Source: Pseudoalteromonas viridis
GTDB lineage: Bacteria > Pseudomonadota > Gammaproteobacteria > Enterobacterales > Alteromonadaceae
Length of the DNA: 64,000 nucleotides
Direction: 5' to 3'
NCBI RefSeq assembly: GCF_017742995.1
Contig: NZ_CP072426.1
Span: forward strand, 620,001-684,000
A model generated the notes under the pieces. It had not been told where the DNA came from. It was given only the letters and a program-made list of their open reading frames with translations, and ran no database searches. Below are positions 1 to 6,328 of this stretch, piece after piece; the stretch's first letter is position 1, and each line of letters opens with the position of its first letter. The position numbers were made by a program, and so were the translations under genes.

Positions 1-103
1 GGTTAATGGCATGCACGAGTTTTGGCAATAAGGGATCGGTGCCACCCGCCGTCAGTTGACGCGCGCTGTTTTGCAATACGGTGTTCTGACTAAAACTATT
101 CAC
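1..103 (-). CDS. 5' end of an unidentified gene, cut by the window edge
   Basis: A reading frame starts with GTG at 103-101 and stays open to base 1, giving about 34 residues that begin V-N-S-F-S-Q-N-T and include T-A-G-G-T-D-P-L-L-P-K-L. Its start overlaps the last codons and stop of the methyltransferase gene upstream by 8 bases, which is typical of translational coupling within an operon. The visible part is too short to name. The pattern L-L-P-K-L-x-x-A-I-N faintly resembles the N-terminus of PLD-nuclease/DUF3427-type helicases, but that is only a guess. The frame could also be spurious; the overlap and the lack of stops are the only support. Confidence 0.45.
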   Translation of the reverse strand, partial: MNSFSQNTVLQNSARQLTAGGTDPLLPKLVHAIN

Positions 104-695
104 CACCCACCCTTTCTAACAGCGCATTAAGCCAGCGTTCGTGTTCGCGGCCGGGGCGTTGGTCGCCGGTTTGCCAGGTTTTGCAGGCTTTAAGGCCGGT
201 GTTTTGGGCAAGTAAGGTGTTCAGGCTTTGCTCTGTGAGGTCGGTGAATGCGCGGCCGTCTGCGGTGCGTTCGCCCTCGCCGTATTTGAATGAGATATAA
301 ATGATGCCATTTGGTTTAAGTGCGTTTTGCAGGCGCTGGAATACGCCTGGCAGTTGTGCCTTTGGCACGTGCAGCAGGCTGGCGCAGCACCAGATTGCAT
401 CAAAGGTGTTGGTTGCTCTGAGTTCATCAAAGCTGAAGCAACCTACGGGTTGTTCCAGGTGGAAGCTGGCGATATTGGCAAGCTCTGCGCAGGCGTCGAA
501 GGCATCAACCCGGTAGCCAAGGTTTTTAAACGCCAGTGCGTCGCGGCCAGAGCCGCAGCCGGCATCGAGGATCTTACCGCCTTTGGGTATAGCGGGTAAA
601 AACTCGTCATACAGTGGCTGCATGTTCACTGCAAAAGTTGCCTCGGCAAAGCTGACGGCATTGCGGCTGTAATATTCTAATGTGGAGTCTGACAT
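96..695 (-). CDS. Class I SAM-dependent methyltransferase
   Basis: A 199-residue Rossmann-type methyltransferase. The SAM-binding motif I, D-A-G-C-G-S-G-R-D, is at about residues 44-52, followed by an acidic strand end (V-D-A-F-D-A) about 20 residues later and the motif F-D-A-I-W-C-C-A-S-L-L-H-V typical of small-molecule methyltransferases of the UbiE/Tam group. The fold and cofactor are clear; the substrate is not. The ATG at 695 is preferred over the GTG at 698 because GGGTGAG lies just upstream. The gene overlaps the start of the next gene (103), so the two are probably cotranscribed and may act together. No regulatory site is evident upstream. Confidence 0.85.
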   Translation of the reverse strand: MSDSTLEYYSRNAVSFAEATFAVNMQPLYDEFLPAIPKGGKILDAGCGSGRDALAFKNLGYRVDAFDACAELANIASFHLEQPVGCFSFDELRATNTFDAIWCCASLLHVPKAQLPGVFQRLQNALKPNGIIYISFKYGEGERTADGRAFTDLTEQSLNTLLAQNTGLKACKTWQTGDQRPGREHERWLNALLERVGGE

Positions 696-698
696 CAC

Positions 699-1169
699 TC
701 ACCCGTTTACTCTGTGGTGCAGCTGGTAAGGAGGTGATGCATGGGACAGGTTAGGTGCCAGAGTGTTCTGTGGCTCCTTTACTGCTGATCGGCGGTTACA
801 ACTTCCTTTGCGCGACACTTTAAAACTGTTCTTGTTATGTGCCTGCTTTTTTTGGCGGTTATCACTTAGACCGTAATCAAGTGAACCATCATTTGGTGCA
901 GACGCATGAATAATTTACAACACTTTTTTCTGGTTGAGTAGCTTTTTATCCGCAGTGATTAGCGATTTTAAAACAATTGCTCAACTTTTGATTACAAATT
1001 GGATTGTGGGCCCGAAATGCTTGGAGATTGGGGATTTGAGCGGGTTTTTGGTTAACTTTTTATCGTAACTCAGTGCGGTTTTTGTGGCTATTACAGCGGG
1101 TTACACTGGCAAGAAGACGGTGCAGGGTTTTGAGCGGTACGAGTAATTCAGGCTTTGGGTGTTGTCGGT
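699..1169. other. Gene-poor stretch
   Basis: No convincing gene. The only notable element is TAAGGAGGTGAT at 727-738, a 12-base perfect complement of the 16S rRNA 3' end. It is followed after two bases by ATG at 741 and a 15-codon frame ending at 788, in the plus direction. The rest is ordinary AT-rich spacer upstream of the methyltransferase gene. Confidence 0.6.
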
Positions 1170-1975
1170 AGATGGTTCCCGGCTCGGGGGCCGGGATGAC
1201 AAGGGGCTCGGGGGCCGGGATGACAAGGGGCTCGGGGGCCGGGATGACTGAGGAGAGGCAGGGATAACAGTGGTTAGGAACCTTGGATAGCGTATGAAGC
1301 TGAGCCAGGTAATAGGGATTCAATAGCACTGCATACAACATTTTTTATGGACAGTATGCTTTAGACACTGACTTTCCAGGCCCCACTTCCGTCATCCCGT
1401 GCTCGACACGGGATCTGCTTACCGGCGATACGGTTAGGTGACTTTATCTCTAAGCCTGAAAACCAGTTATTTTATCTGTGGTATTTATGTTGTCTTCTGG
1501 ATGGTTCCCGGCTCGGAGGCCGGGATGACGAGGGGCTCGGAGGCCGGGATGACGAGGGGCTCGGAGGCCGGGATGACGAGGGGCTCGGAGGCCGGGGTGA
1601 CGAGGGGCTCGGAGGCCGGGATGACGAGGGGCTCGGGGGCTGGGATAACAAGGGACTCGGAGTCAGAGGTGAGATGGGACTCCGAGACCGGGCAGCGTGC
1701 GCTTTAGACATTGACTTTCCGGCCCCACTTCCGTCATCCCGTGCTCGACACGGGATCTGCTTACCGGCGATACGGTTAGGTGACTTTATCTCTAAGCCTG
1801 AAAACCAGTTATTTTATCTGTGGTATTTATGTTGTCTTCTGGATGGTTCCCGGCTCGGAGGCCGGGATGACGAGGGGCTCGGAGGCCGGGATGACAAGGG
1901 GCTCGGGGGCCGGGATGACAAGAAGCTCGGGGGCCGGGATGACAAGGCTAGAGCCTTGCCCGGCTCTGATATATA
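1170..1975. repeat. REP-like palindromic repeat block with a ~350-bp duplication
   Basis: The block contains runs of a ~21-24 bp unit, GGCTCGGAGGCCGGGATGAC plus a short linker, at about 1172-1247, 1505-1640 and 1850-1945. A larger unit is present twice in tandem (from about 1349 and from about 1699). It carries GTCATCCCGTG-CTCGA-CACGGGATC, then TTACCGGCGATACGG and a 70-bp unique stretch before the short units start again. Short units differ by single bases (GAGG versus GGGG). Reading frames through the block are rich in S/R/P or G/E repeats and are artefacts of the repeat. The same palindromes occur in the opposite orientation at 9.3-11.0 kb. Confidence 0.85.
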
Positions 1976-2012
1976 CACCTGAGCCGGGGCTGTACTTGAT
2001 CACACGGCGTTC

Positions 2013-3227
2013 TTATTTGACCAAAAAGTCTGGCAGCTCATCAAGGTGCAAAAACGGGTTGAACTCTGGTTGCTTCAGGTGCCCTTTTAGCTCCGCTTTC
2101 ATGGTTTTTACGGTTGTACAGTTTGCCAGTAAGGTTTCTATGGCCATGCATTCTTGCTCCAGCGCGGCTTTGTGATTGAGCATCTTGTCTCGCATGCGCT
2201 TTTTACTGGTGTCTTTAAACTGGCGCCACACCAGTGTCTCAATGTCGTGGTTGTCTTGTAAAAAGCGATACTCGCTGTTTAACTCTCTAACCTTTTGTTC
2301 CAGCAAAGGGATCAGGTTGTCTCGGGTGGTTTGGTCAAATTCAGGGTCGTCGTCAAAATGCGCCAAATAGAGCTGCAAAATGGTAAAGCCGTCTTTTGCT
2401 CTGCGCGCCTCAGAAAGCTCGTGCATCAGGTTATGTTTTTGCGCTTTTCGCGCCGGATCCGGCTCTTTGTCTGGGTGTAATTTTGAAGCCAGGCGCTTAT
2501 ACATTTTATTGAGCTGGCTGCCTTTAAAAAGTCTGTCGAGCCTGTTTTGTTCGACCTTTGCGAAATCCCGATACTGCGCATCGTCATCGGGTTCAAACTG
2601 ATTGTAAAATCCGTTGGCAAACGGATCATCATCAAAGGCTTCTTCGTCGGCTTCCTCGTTTGCTGTTTGCTCCCCTTCGTAGCGTGCTGCCTGCATGGCT
2701 TCAATGTGTTCGAACAGGACGGCGGGGTCGGCAATACAGGCTTTTAGCTGCTCATCACTGAGTGTGAGCCACTCACCAAATTCGTGTTGTAGTTCTGCTC
2801 GCAGCGCATTGATTTGCTGCTCAGACACGCTTTCGGCCAGTTGTCCCTGACGAGTTTTTAATTGCTCAAAAATATACTGAGACAACTCGGCTACCCGAGA
2901 TTGGTCTGCAAATGGATTGACCTCCAGATAATCCATATCTTCCATGATCCACTTCATCAGTGCATCGCGCTCTGAACTGGTAAAAGATTTACGCGTAACA
3001 AAAGAGGACAGGTGCATTATCTGCTGACAAAGAAAGTCAATCTGCCGTTGCTCATGGGGTAAAACCAGCTCGCAAAATTGCTGATAATTTGCTGCTACTT
3101 TGTTTTTGTAGTTTTGATTGCGCTTTTTATGCTTTTCTATCCGCTGCCACAAAATCTGAAGTGGATCGCTTGGTTGGTCGCTTCCTTGTTTGCTGTTTGG
3201 CAGGCTGAGTGCCTTTAGATTGTTCAT
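2013..3227 (-). CDS. J-domain (DnaJ-like) protein
   Basis: About 404 residues, rich in charged residues and probably cytoplasmic, with no signal peptide. The C-terminal half holds a J-domain signature: Y-K-R-L-A-S-K-L-H-P-D-K, with the HPD tripeptide that stimulates the DnaK ATPase, followed by a helix and the L-x-E-A-R-x-A-K segment. The N-terminal half is helical and not recognised; an acidic stretch (E-E-A-D-E-E-A-F-D-D-D) precedes the J region. It lacks the G/F and zinc-finger regions of DnaJ, so it is a J-protein with a private partner rather than a general co-chaperone. The start at 3227 is chosen because CAGGGAAATGAT precedes that ATG, while the upstream ATG at 3248 has no ribosome-binding site. 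It stands alone, next to the repeat block. Confidence 0.8.
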   Translation of the reverse strand: MNNLKALSLPNSKQGSDQPSDPLQILWQRIEKHKKRNQNYKNKVAANYQQFCELVLPHEQRQIDFLCQQIMHLSSFVTRKSFTSSERDALMKWIMEDMDYLEVNPFADQSRVAELSQYIFEQLKTRQGQLAESVSEQQINALRAELQHEFGEWLTLSDEQLKACIADPAVLFEHIEAMQAARYEGEQTANEEADEEAFDDDPFANGFYNQFEPDDDAQYRDFAKVEQNRLDRLFKGSQLNKMYKRLASKLHPDKEPDPARKAQKHNLMHELSEARRAKDGFTILQLYLAHFDDDPEFDQTTRDNLIPLLEQKVRELNSEYRFLQDNHDIETLVWRQFKDTSKKRMRDKMLNHKAALEQECMAIETLLANCTTVKTMKAELKGHLKQPEFNPFLHLDELPDFLVK

Positions 3228-3488
3228 ATCATTTCCCTGTAAAAACATAACTTCGCATAGTTTGATACGGCCAGACGCGGTTTAAGCGCTAACCTATCAC
3301 AACTCAGCTTAGCTGATAAGCATCGATTGTACAGAGGATGGATAGCGGCTAATACGAACAGGAAACTGGATAAAATAGCGGCGTAAAAGCTTGTTTTATA
3401 GAGAATGATTTATGTTCGTTGGGAAATATTCGAACTGTTTACAATAAGTGGTGAGCAGGCGCTATTGCAGGTTACAAGAGCAATAAAA

Positions 3489-3509
3489 AAGGCACATCCA
3501 ATGTGCCTT
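3489..3509. terminator. Terminator-like hairpin (GGCAC family)
   Basis: AAGGCACAT-CCA-ATGTGCCTT forms a perfect 9-bp stem with a 3-base loop and an A run on its left side. It matches the hairpin after the second small peptide gene (4676-4694), yet no intact peptide gene precedes it. Confidence 0.6.
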
Positions 3510-3675
3510 AATACAAGTACTCTCAATTACAGTCACGTCACTCTGGCCACCTTTATCAGGCTACCCTGGCCAGAGACTGTACCTGTTTACTCTATTTACT
3601 CTTTTAATCAAGCGCAGACAGATTATCGAACCATTGCCTTAAGGCGAATAGAAACGCGAAATGATCCTACCAGGA

Positions 3676-3848
3676 ATAATACCAATTTGCTTAATTAAGT
3701 GTTCTATTTTGAGGCGAGAAAATATGGTCGATAACAAGGCAAAAATTTTGCTATTTAGTTGTTCTAAATGAGAAATTTTTAACACTGTTAGCGTCATATT
3801 TGCTCCTTCAAATTGAACAGGTATTAAGTAAAATTGGTATAATACAGC
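3676..3848. mobile_element. MITE-like element with terminal inverted repeats
   Basis: About 170 bp bounded by imperfect inverted repeats: AATACCAATTTGCTTAATT on the left and the complement of GTATTATACCAATTTTACTTAA on the right. The interior is AT-rich and carries a short frame (A-N-M-T-L-T-V-L-K-I-S on the minus strand) but no transposase. This layout fits a non-autonomous miniature element; similar sequences are, to my recollection, frequent between genes in Alteromonadales. A TA target duplication is possible at the ends. Confidence 0.6.
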
Positions 3849-4124
3849 TACACAGAGCAAGTCCACGCAGGTGGGTGCCCGTTGGCAACAGTTCGATTTG
3901 CAAGCAGATAGTGCTCCCTCAGACCGTCCCGAAATACTAACCAATAAATAAGAACAAAATATGGATGGGTGACGACTATTTTTACTCAACGAATATTTTT
4001 ACCCAAGAGTCGAGGGCCCGGCGCGTGCCGGCAAAACACGCATTAGATTCTTTCAATTTACACACTAGGTGTTTTGTGCAAAAAATGACACGAACCCATT
4101 AACAAGTCACAAAAGGAAATTAGT
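3849..4124. other. Leader region before the small peptide genes
   Basis: No gene recognised. A possible promoter straddles the right end of the MITE-like element: TTGAAC at 3813-3818 and TATAAT at 3838-3843, spaced 19 bp, pointing toward the peptide genes. A GC-rich hairpin (CCGGC-GCGT-GCCGG) lies at about 4019-4032. An open plus-strand frame ending at 3951 has no start codon. Confidence 0.4.
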
Positions 4125-4298
4125 ATGAAGCTACACCTCAGTAAAAAGAATCTCAAAAACCTATGTAATGAAAAAGCTATAGACGCGGAACAAACGCCAT
4201 TGATCGCAGGCGGCGCAAGCGCTATCCCACCTACCCGAGTGCAACAGACTTGTCCATGGTTCTCGTACTATCCATTGAATACCTGTATCCCGCGATAG
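4125..4298 (+). CDS. Small Gly-Gly leader peptide, copy 1 (putative RiPP/bacteriocin precursor)
   Basis: A 57-residue peptide starting M-K-L-H-L-S-K-K, with AAAAGGAAATTAGT just before the ATG. Residues 1-30 are a charged, Asn/Lys-rich leader ending E-Q-T-P-L-I-A-G-G, a double-glycine processing site as used by C39-peptidase exporters. The 27-residue remainder contains P-P-T-R-V and C-P-W-F-S-Y-Y-P-L-N-T-C, two cysteines ten residues apart. The second gene 181 bp downstream encodes the same leader and core pattern, so both are under selection as peptides. No modifying enzyme or C39 transporter is adjacent; the ABC exporter at 6325-7986 has no peptidase domain. Cleavage after Gly30 and a disulfide or other crosslink between the cysteines are inferences. 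Confidence 0.8.
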   Translation: MKLHLSKKNLKNLCNEKAIDAEQTPLIAGGASAIPPTRVQQTCPWFSYYPLNTCIPR

Positions 4299-4311
4299 AC
4301 AGAAAATACCA

Positions 4312-4328
4312 GGGCACCCAGTGTGCCT
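4312..4328 (+). terminator. GGCAC-type hairpin after peptide gene 1
   Basis: GGGCAC-CCAGT-GTGCCT, a 6-bp stem including one G-T pair, 13 bases past the stop. A wider pairing CCAGGG/CCCTGG (4309-4314 with 4337-4342) is an alternative. There is no T run, so it may attenuate or protect the transcript rather than fully terminate. Confidence 0.4.
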
Positions 4329-4408
4329 TGACCTGACCCTGGAATGCACCTTTTACCCGGCCATGCTTTAGCAGGACTCCCCTGCCCGCTCCCAGTGAAA
4401 ACCTATAG

Positions 4409-4438
4409 TTTACAAGTGTTACACAATGTGTCATAACT
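4409..4438 (+). promoter_or_regulatory. Possible promoter of peptide gene 2
   Basis: TTTACA at 4409-4414 and CATAAC/ATAACT at 4432-4438 with 17-18 bp spacing, about 40 bp before the second peptide gene. Match to consensus is moderate. Confidence 0.3.
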
Positions 4439-4478
4439 ATTTGCGGCATTTTGCCTAATAAACAATAAGGAAATAGAA

Positions 4479-4658
4479 ATGAAGTTAAGTTTAAATAAAA
4501 AGAAATTCAAAAACTTATCTAATAGCAAAGCTGTAGGTTTAGAGCAAACGCCACAAGTTGCCGGGGGTGTTGATGTTGCATTTCCACCAACTAAAGTGAA
4601 CAAAGGCTGCCCTTGGTTTACTTATATTCAGGTGTATACGTGTAACAACCCTGTTTAA
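4479..4658 (+). CDS. Small Gly-Gly leader peptide, copy 2 (putative RiPP/bacteriocin precursor)
   Basis: A 59-residue peptide, M-K-L-S-L-N-K-K, with AATAAGGAAATAGA before the ATG. The leader (residues 1-30) ends L-E-Q-T-P-Q-V-A-G-G. The 29-residue remainder has F-P-P-T-K-V and C-P-W-F-T-Y-I-Q-V-Y-T-C, keeping the C-x10-C spacing of copy 1. Compared with copy 1, leader and C-P-W-F-[ST]-Y motif are conserved while the residues between Tyr and Thr-Cys and the tail vary, as expected of paralogous precursors with different mature products. A strong hairpin follows. It may be secreted as an antimicrobial or signalling peptide; nothing here proves activity. It could belong to a known Gly-Gly precursor family that I do not recognise by name. 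Confidence 0.8.
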   Translation: MKLSLNKKKFKNLSNSKAVGLEQTPQVAGGVDVAFPPTKVNKGCPWFTYIQVYTCNNPV

Positions 4659-4675
4659 AAGACCACGCCGGAAAG

Positions 4676-4694
4676 AGGCACACCCGGTGTGCCT
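4676..4694 (+). terminator. Terminator of peptide gene 2
   Basis: AGGCACAC-CCG-GTGTGCCT, a perfect 8-bp stem with a 3-base loop followed by TT, 17 bases past the stop codon. Confidence 0.7.
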
Positions 4695-4863
4695 TTATGA
4701 TTGTCTTTCCTTTACTGCCCTTCTCTTTTTTAATCAGACTCTCTTTTTATTGTCACCTACACGATTTCTGTGCTTGTAGCAGCTAGAAGGTAATTAACTG
4801 TGCGAGATTAGTGTAAAGCCCCTTTACGAGCGCGAAGGCCGCTGGCGCTTTATATGTAAGCCT

Positions 4864-5065
4864 ATTTAGATCAATATGTCTGATTGAATCTTGGCCGCGT
4901 TGGTTAGTAGATCCCGTATCAAGTACGGGATGACGGGCGTGATATTTAGATCAATATGACTGACTGTATCTTGGCGCTGCTTGTTGGCAGATCCCGTATC
5001 AAGTACGGTATGACGGACGTGATATTTAGATCGTCATATGTAATCTAATTTGGCGGCGCTGGTAA
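4864..5065. repeat. 80-bp tandem repeat, 2.5 copies
   Basis: Units begin ATTTAGATC at 4864, 4944 and 5024, an exact 80-bp period. The first two contain the palindrome GATCCCGTA-TCAAG-TACGGGATGAC, the second with one mismatch in the stem (CGGTATGAC); the third stops before it. The stretch 4695-5170 holds no gene otherwise. Confidence 0.8.
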
Positions 5066-5112
5066 GGAGCCCCTTTTGACTAAGGTGTTTCCTTACCCAT
5101 GACACGTACGCA

Positions 5113-5168
5113 CAATGCAGACGGGTTTACAAAAGCGCTTTGCCGTTATCAACCCGCCTGCTTCATTG
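5113..5168 (-). terminator. Possible terminator after the SPFH gene
   Basis: CAATGCAGACGGGTT pairs with AACCCGCCTG-CTT-CATTG across a 27-base interior, immediately past the stop of the SPFH gene read on the minus strand. The stem has one mismatch and a bulge. Confidence 0.4.
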
Positions 5169-5170
5169 CG

Positions 5171-6328
5171 TTATTTATGTAATGGCTCTCCCGATTTTGC
5201 CGAGGTCATATGATGACTGCTCATGGGTTCACCGGGCTTAATCACACTGTTGGTGTAACCGGGCTGAGGTTTTGTTGCCTCTTCTGCCTTTACTAAATTG
5301 CTCACTTCCTGACTCAGGTTGGGCGCAGGTCCACTCAGGCTGCTTTCGGTGTTGAGTATTAAGGGGAGTCCGTCTTTACCACTGCCAATTACTACCACCT
5401 TGGCATTGTTTGATTTCGCCAATTCAATAGTGGCCTCAATACCACGCCATCTCAGGTAGGTTTCGGATATGCCACCAGCCACGGTTTCCTGAAAATCGGC
5501 AATACCTTGTGCTTCGGTTTTCTTGCGCTGCGCTTCTTTTTTCGCAACTTCAAGGCGCATTGCATATTCCTCATTCAGATAGCTCTGGTTGACCTTAGAG
5601 ATAATTGCCTCATGCACTTTATCCGGCACATCCACCCGTTTTATCAGCATATCGTCCAGGTTCACTAAGGCGTGGCCATCTTTCATGTGGTCACTTTGCT
5701 CCAAAATCGATTCTTCTTGTATGTGTAATTCATCAAGCACATCTTTTAATAACCGTTTTTGAATTGCCATACGTTGATGGCTATACACCTCCTCTGCACG
5801 ATAATCCGACACTATCATACGTACCGCAGACGCCACTTCGGGCAACACCATTTCTTCCAGGTACCGTGGCCCCACTAACTGATGTAAGTAAGGAACATGT
5901 TCAATCACTGGCCGATACCTGACAGTCACATTAAGCGTGATCCTGAGTCCCTCTTTAGTAATGGCATTAATGCTTTCGTGAGCGGTCTGAAAACGGCCGT
6001 TATAAATGATCAGCTTATCCCAGGGCATCACCAGTACCGTACCTTCGCTGAAATGCTGGTCCAGGTAAGTACCCCCGCCAAAACGCTTCCACAGTACAGC
6101 CACCTCACCAGAGTCTACCCGGATAAAAATAAACGGCACCAACGCCACGATGAGGAACAAACAGATTAAGATGGTTAAACCAGCTCTAAACCGCCAGGAT
6201 AATATGCGTTTACGCCAGGCAGGTTTGTAGCGCCTGAGTACCCGCATAACCAAGTTGGAGATTAGGATCAGCAGGCAGGCACCGGCCAGCGCTATGAGCA
6301 TTAAATCAGGTGGGAGGATTATATTCAT
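5171..6328 (-). CDS. SPFH/prohibitin-family membrane protein
   Basis: A 385-residue protein with two hydrophobic segments near the N-terminus (about residues 8-28 and 49-70), then an SPFH (band-7) domain. The latter is shown by V-D-S-G-E-V-A-V-L-W-K-R-F-G-G-G, the L-R-I-T-L-N-V-T-V-R-Y-R-P strand and the V-D-V-P-D-K-V-H-E-A-I segment, with a charged helical stretch (K-K-E-A-Q-R-K-K-T-E-A-Q-G) near residues 265-285. SPFH proteins build membrane rings or microdomains and often stabilise partner complexes. The start overlaps the stop of the ABC exporter gene by four bases (ATGA), so the two are translationally coupled. I infer that this protein supports the exporter or protects the membrane from its cargo. 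Confidence 0.85.
   Translation of the reverse strand: MNIILPPDLMLIALAGACLLILISNLVMRVLRRYKPAWRKRILSWRFRAGLTILICLFLIVALVPFIFIRVDSGEVAVLWKRFGGGTYLDQHFSEGTVLVMPWDKLIIYNGRFQTAHESINAITKEGLRITLNVTVRYRPVIEHVPYLHQLVGPRYLEEMVLPEVASAVRMIVSDYRAEEVYSHQRMAIQKRLLKDVLDELHIQEESILEQSDHMKDGHALVNLDDMLIKRVDVPDKVHEAIISKVNQSYLNEEYAMRLEVAKKEAQRKKTEAQGIADFQETVAGGISETYLRWRGIEATIELAKSNNAKVVVIGSGKDGLPLILNTESSLSGPAPNLSQEVSNLVKAEEATKPQPGYTNSVIKPGEPMSSHHMTSAKSGEPLHK

Noticed and set aside
727..738. Remnant of a 16S rRNA gene end
   Set aside because: Only 12 bases match; the adjacent sequence has no further rRNA similarity that I can see.
1060..2175. Frames through the left repeat block (G-S-E-A-G-M-T-R repeats)
   Set aside because: Pure consequence of the 21-24 bp unit; open in several frames and on both strands at once.
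3405..3698. 97-codon plus-strand frame
   Set aside because: It runs through a perfect hairpin and into the MITE-like element, shows no family pattern and has no clear ribosome-binding site.
3639..3989. 116-codon minus-strand frame
   Set aside because: It spans the whole MITE-like element and both its ends; coding is unlikely.
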